7,052 nucleotides of DNA from an uncultured Lachnospiraceae bacterium (lineage in GTDB: Bacteria; Bacillota; Clostridia; Lachnospirales; Lachnospiraceae), in NCBI GenBank assembly GCA_945834545.1, contig CAMAHO010000120.1, forward strand, positions 1-7,052, written 5' to 3'. The translations under genes were made by a program, and so were the position numbers. Positions 6,799 to 7,052 of this stretch are shown here, in pieces. How positions within the stretch are numbered: the first letter of the stretch is position 1; every line of letters starts with the position of its first letter. The notes under the pieces are model-generated. The model was not told the origin of the DNA. It made no database searches and saw only the letters and a list, made by a program, of their open reading frames with translations.

Positions 6799-6855
6799 CG
6801 GATGCTATGGGAATAGCAGAAGCTGTAGGAATAGCAGAAGCTGCAAGAACAGAAA
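6784..6855 (+). repeat. 18-bp tandem repeat across the dnaJ stop codon
   Basis: Four consecutive 18-base units start at 6784, 6802, 6820 and 6838. The type unit is AAGCTGTAGGAATAGCAG (6820–6837); the second differs from it at 3 positions, the first at 4, and the fourth has decayed in its second half. The first unit encodes KLWK, the last residues of DnaJ, plus the TAG stop; later units repeat TAG at the same place. It lies in the 3' untranslated region, before the terminator. Confidence 0.75.
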
Positions 6856-6869
6856 GAATAATAAGTGTG

Positions 6870-6897
6870 AAAGGTGAGCCGCAGGCTCACCTTTTTT
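6870..6897 (+). terminator. Intrinsic terminator of the hrcA–dnaJ operon
   Basis: The arms AAAGGTGAGCC (6870–6880) and GGCTCACCTTT (6884–6894) form a perfect 11-bp stem with a GCA loop, followed by further T residues to 6897. It lies 72 bases after the dnaJ stop and ends the operon here, so the prmA-type genes that follow dnaJ in many Firmicutes are not part of this transcript. Confidence 0.93.
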
Positions 6898-6929
6898 GCA
6901 TCCAAAATATTTGAAGTTATGCATTGGGC

Positions 6930-6964
6930 GGGGTATAGCTTCCCAATTTTGCTTTTTATACCCC
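6930..6964. repeat. Inverted repeat downstream of the operon terminator
   Basis: GGGGTATA (6930–6937) and TATACCCC (6957–6964) are perfect 8-base complements separated by 19 bases. It has no adjacent gene in the window and no clear T-run, so its role is open: an operator, a weak bidirectional structure, or part of a mobile-element end are all possible. Confidence 0.45.
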
Positions 6965-7023
6965 ATCATCAAGCAAGTAGTTTCCATGTGAGATGATTTT
7001 TATAACCCCTGCGGACGAGAAAA

Positions 7024-7044
7024 CCCACGGTTTTAACCGTGTGG
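7024..7044. repeat. Compact palindrome near the window end, possible element end
   Basis: CACGGTT (7026–7032) and AACCGTG (7035–7041) are perfect complements with a TT loop, extended by CC/GG across one bulged T. It is followed by GATGACAGT at the window edge. Small GC-rich hairpins of this style resemble those at the ends of IS200/IS605-type elements, but no transposase or TnpB remnant is recognisable in 6898–7052, which otherwise holds no gene. The mobile-element reading is tentative. Confidence 0.4.
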
Positions 7045-7052
7045 ATGACAGT

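Noticed and set aside
6784..6855. The tandem repeat as a CRISPR array
   Set aside because: Units are 18 bases and directly adjacent without spacers, and no cas-like gene is present.
1..7052. A previously undescribed multi-gene system
   Set aside because: All substantial frames belong to known families with conserved order (hrcA–grpE–dnaK–dnaJ), a sortase and a decayed Rpn gene; no unexplained gene cluster remains.

Overview
The window carries a class I heat-shock (chaperone) operon of a Gram-positive, clostridial bacterium: hrcA–grpE–dnaK–dnaJ, all on the + strand and preceded by a textbook CIRCE operator. Lachnospiraceae is my best guess for the family. The evidence is the gene order, the CIRCE/HrcA control, a DnaK that lacks the roughly 24-residue nucleotide-domain insert typical of Gram-negative DnaK, AGGAGG-type ribosome binding sites, a class B sortase, and a fragment of the Rpn/PD-(D/E)XK transposase-like family that is abundant in gut Lachnospiraceae. 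The family assignment is an inference from these traits, not from a sequence search.

Layout. 29–697 (minus strand): an Rpn-family nuclease gene that has lost its 5' end. 740–768: a good sigma-A-type promoter for the next gene. 883–1728: class B sortase with an N-terminal membrane anchor. 1776–1844: sigma-A promoter plus CIRCE. 1890–2930: hrcA. 2932–3567: grpE. 3609–5483: dnaK. 5484–5619: an unusually long gap with a strong imperfect hairpin. 5620–6798: dnaJ. 6784–6855: an 18-bp tandem repeat that starts inside the dnaJ end. 6870–6897: a strong intrinsic terminator closing the operon. 6898–7052: no gene, but two inverted repeats, the second of which may belong to a mobile-element end cut by the window edge.

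How it works together. HrcA is the repressor that binds CIRCE and controls its own operon. GrpE, DnaK and DnaJ form the Hsp70 machine: DnaJ delivers clients and stimulates ATP hydrolysis by DnaK, and GrpE exchanges ADP. The sortase is functionally unrelated. It has its own promoter, but no intrinsic terminator is visible between it and hrcA, so some read-through into the operon is possible.

Novelty. The genes are ordinary and intact. I do not see a new multi-gene system. What deserves a second look is mainly non-coding: an extra operator half-site overlapping the promoter -10, the dnaK–dnaJ hairpin, the repeat at the dnaJ stop codon, and the palindromes downstream of the terminator.
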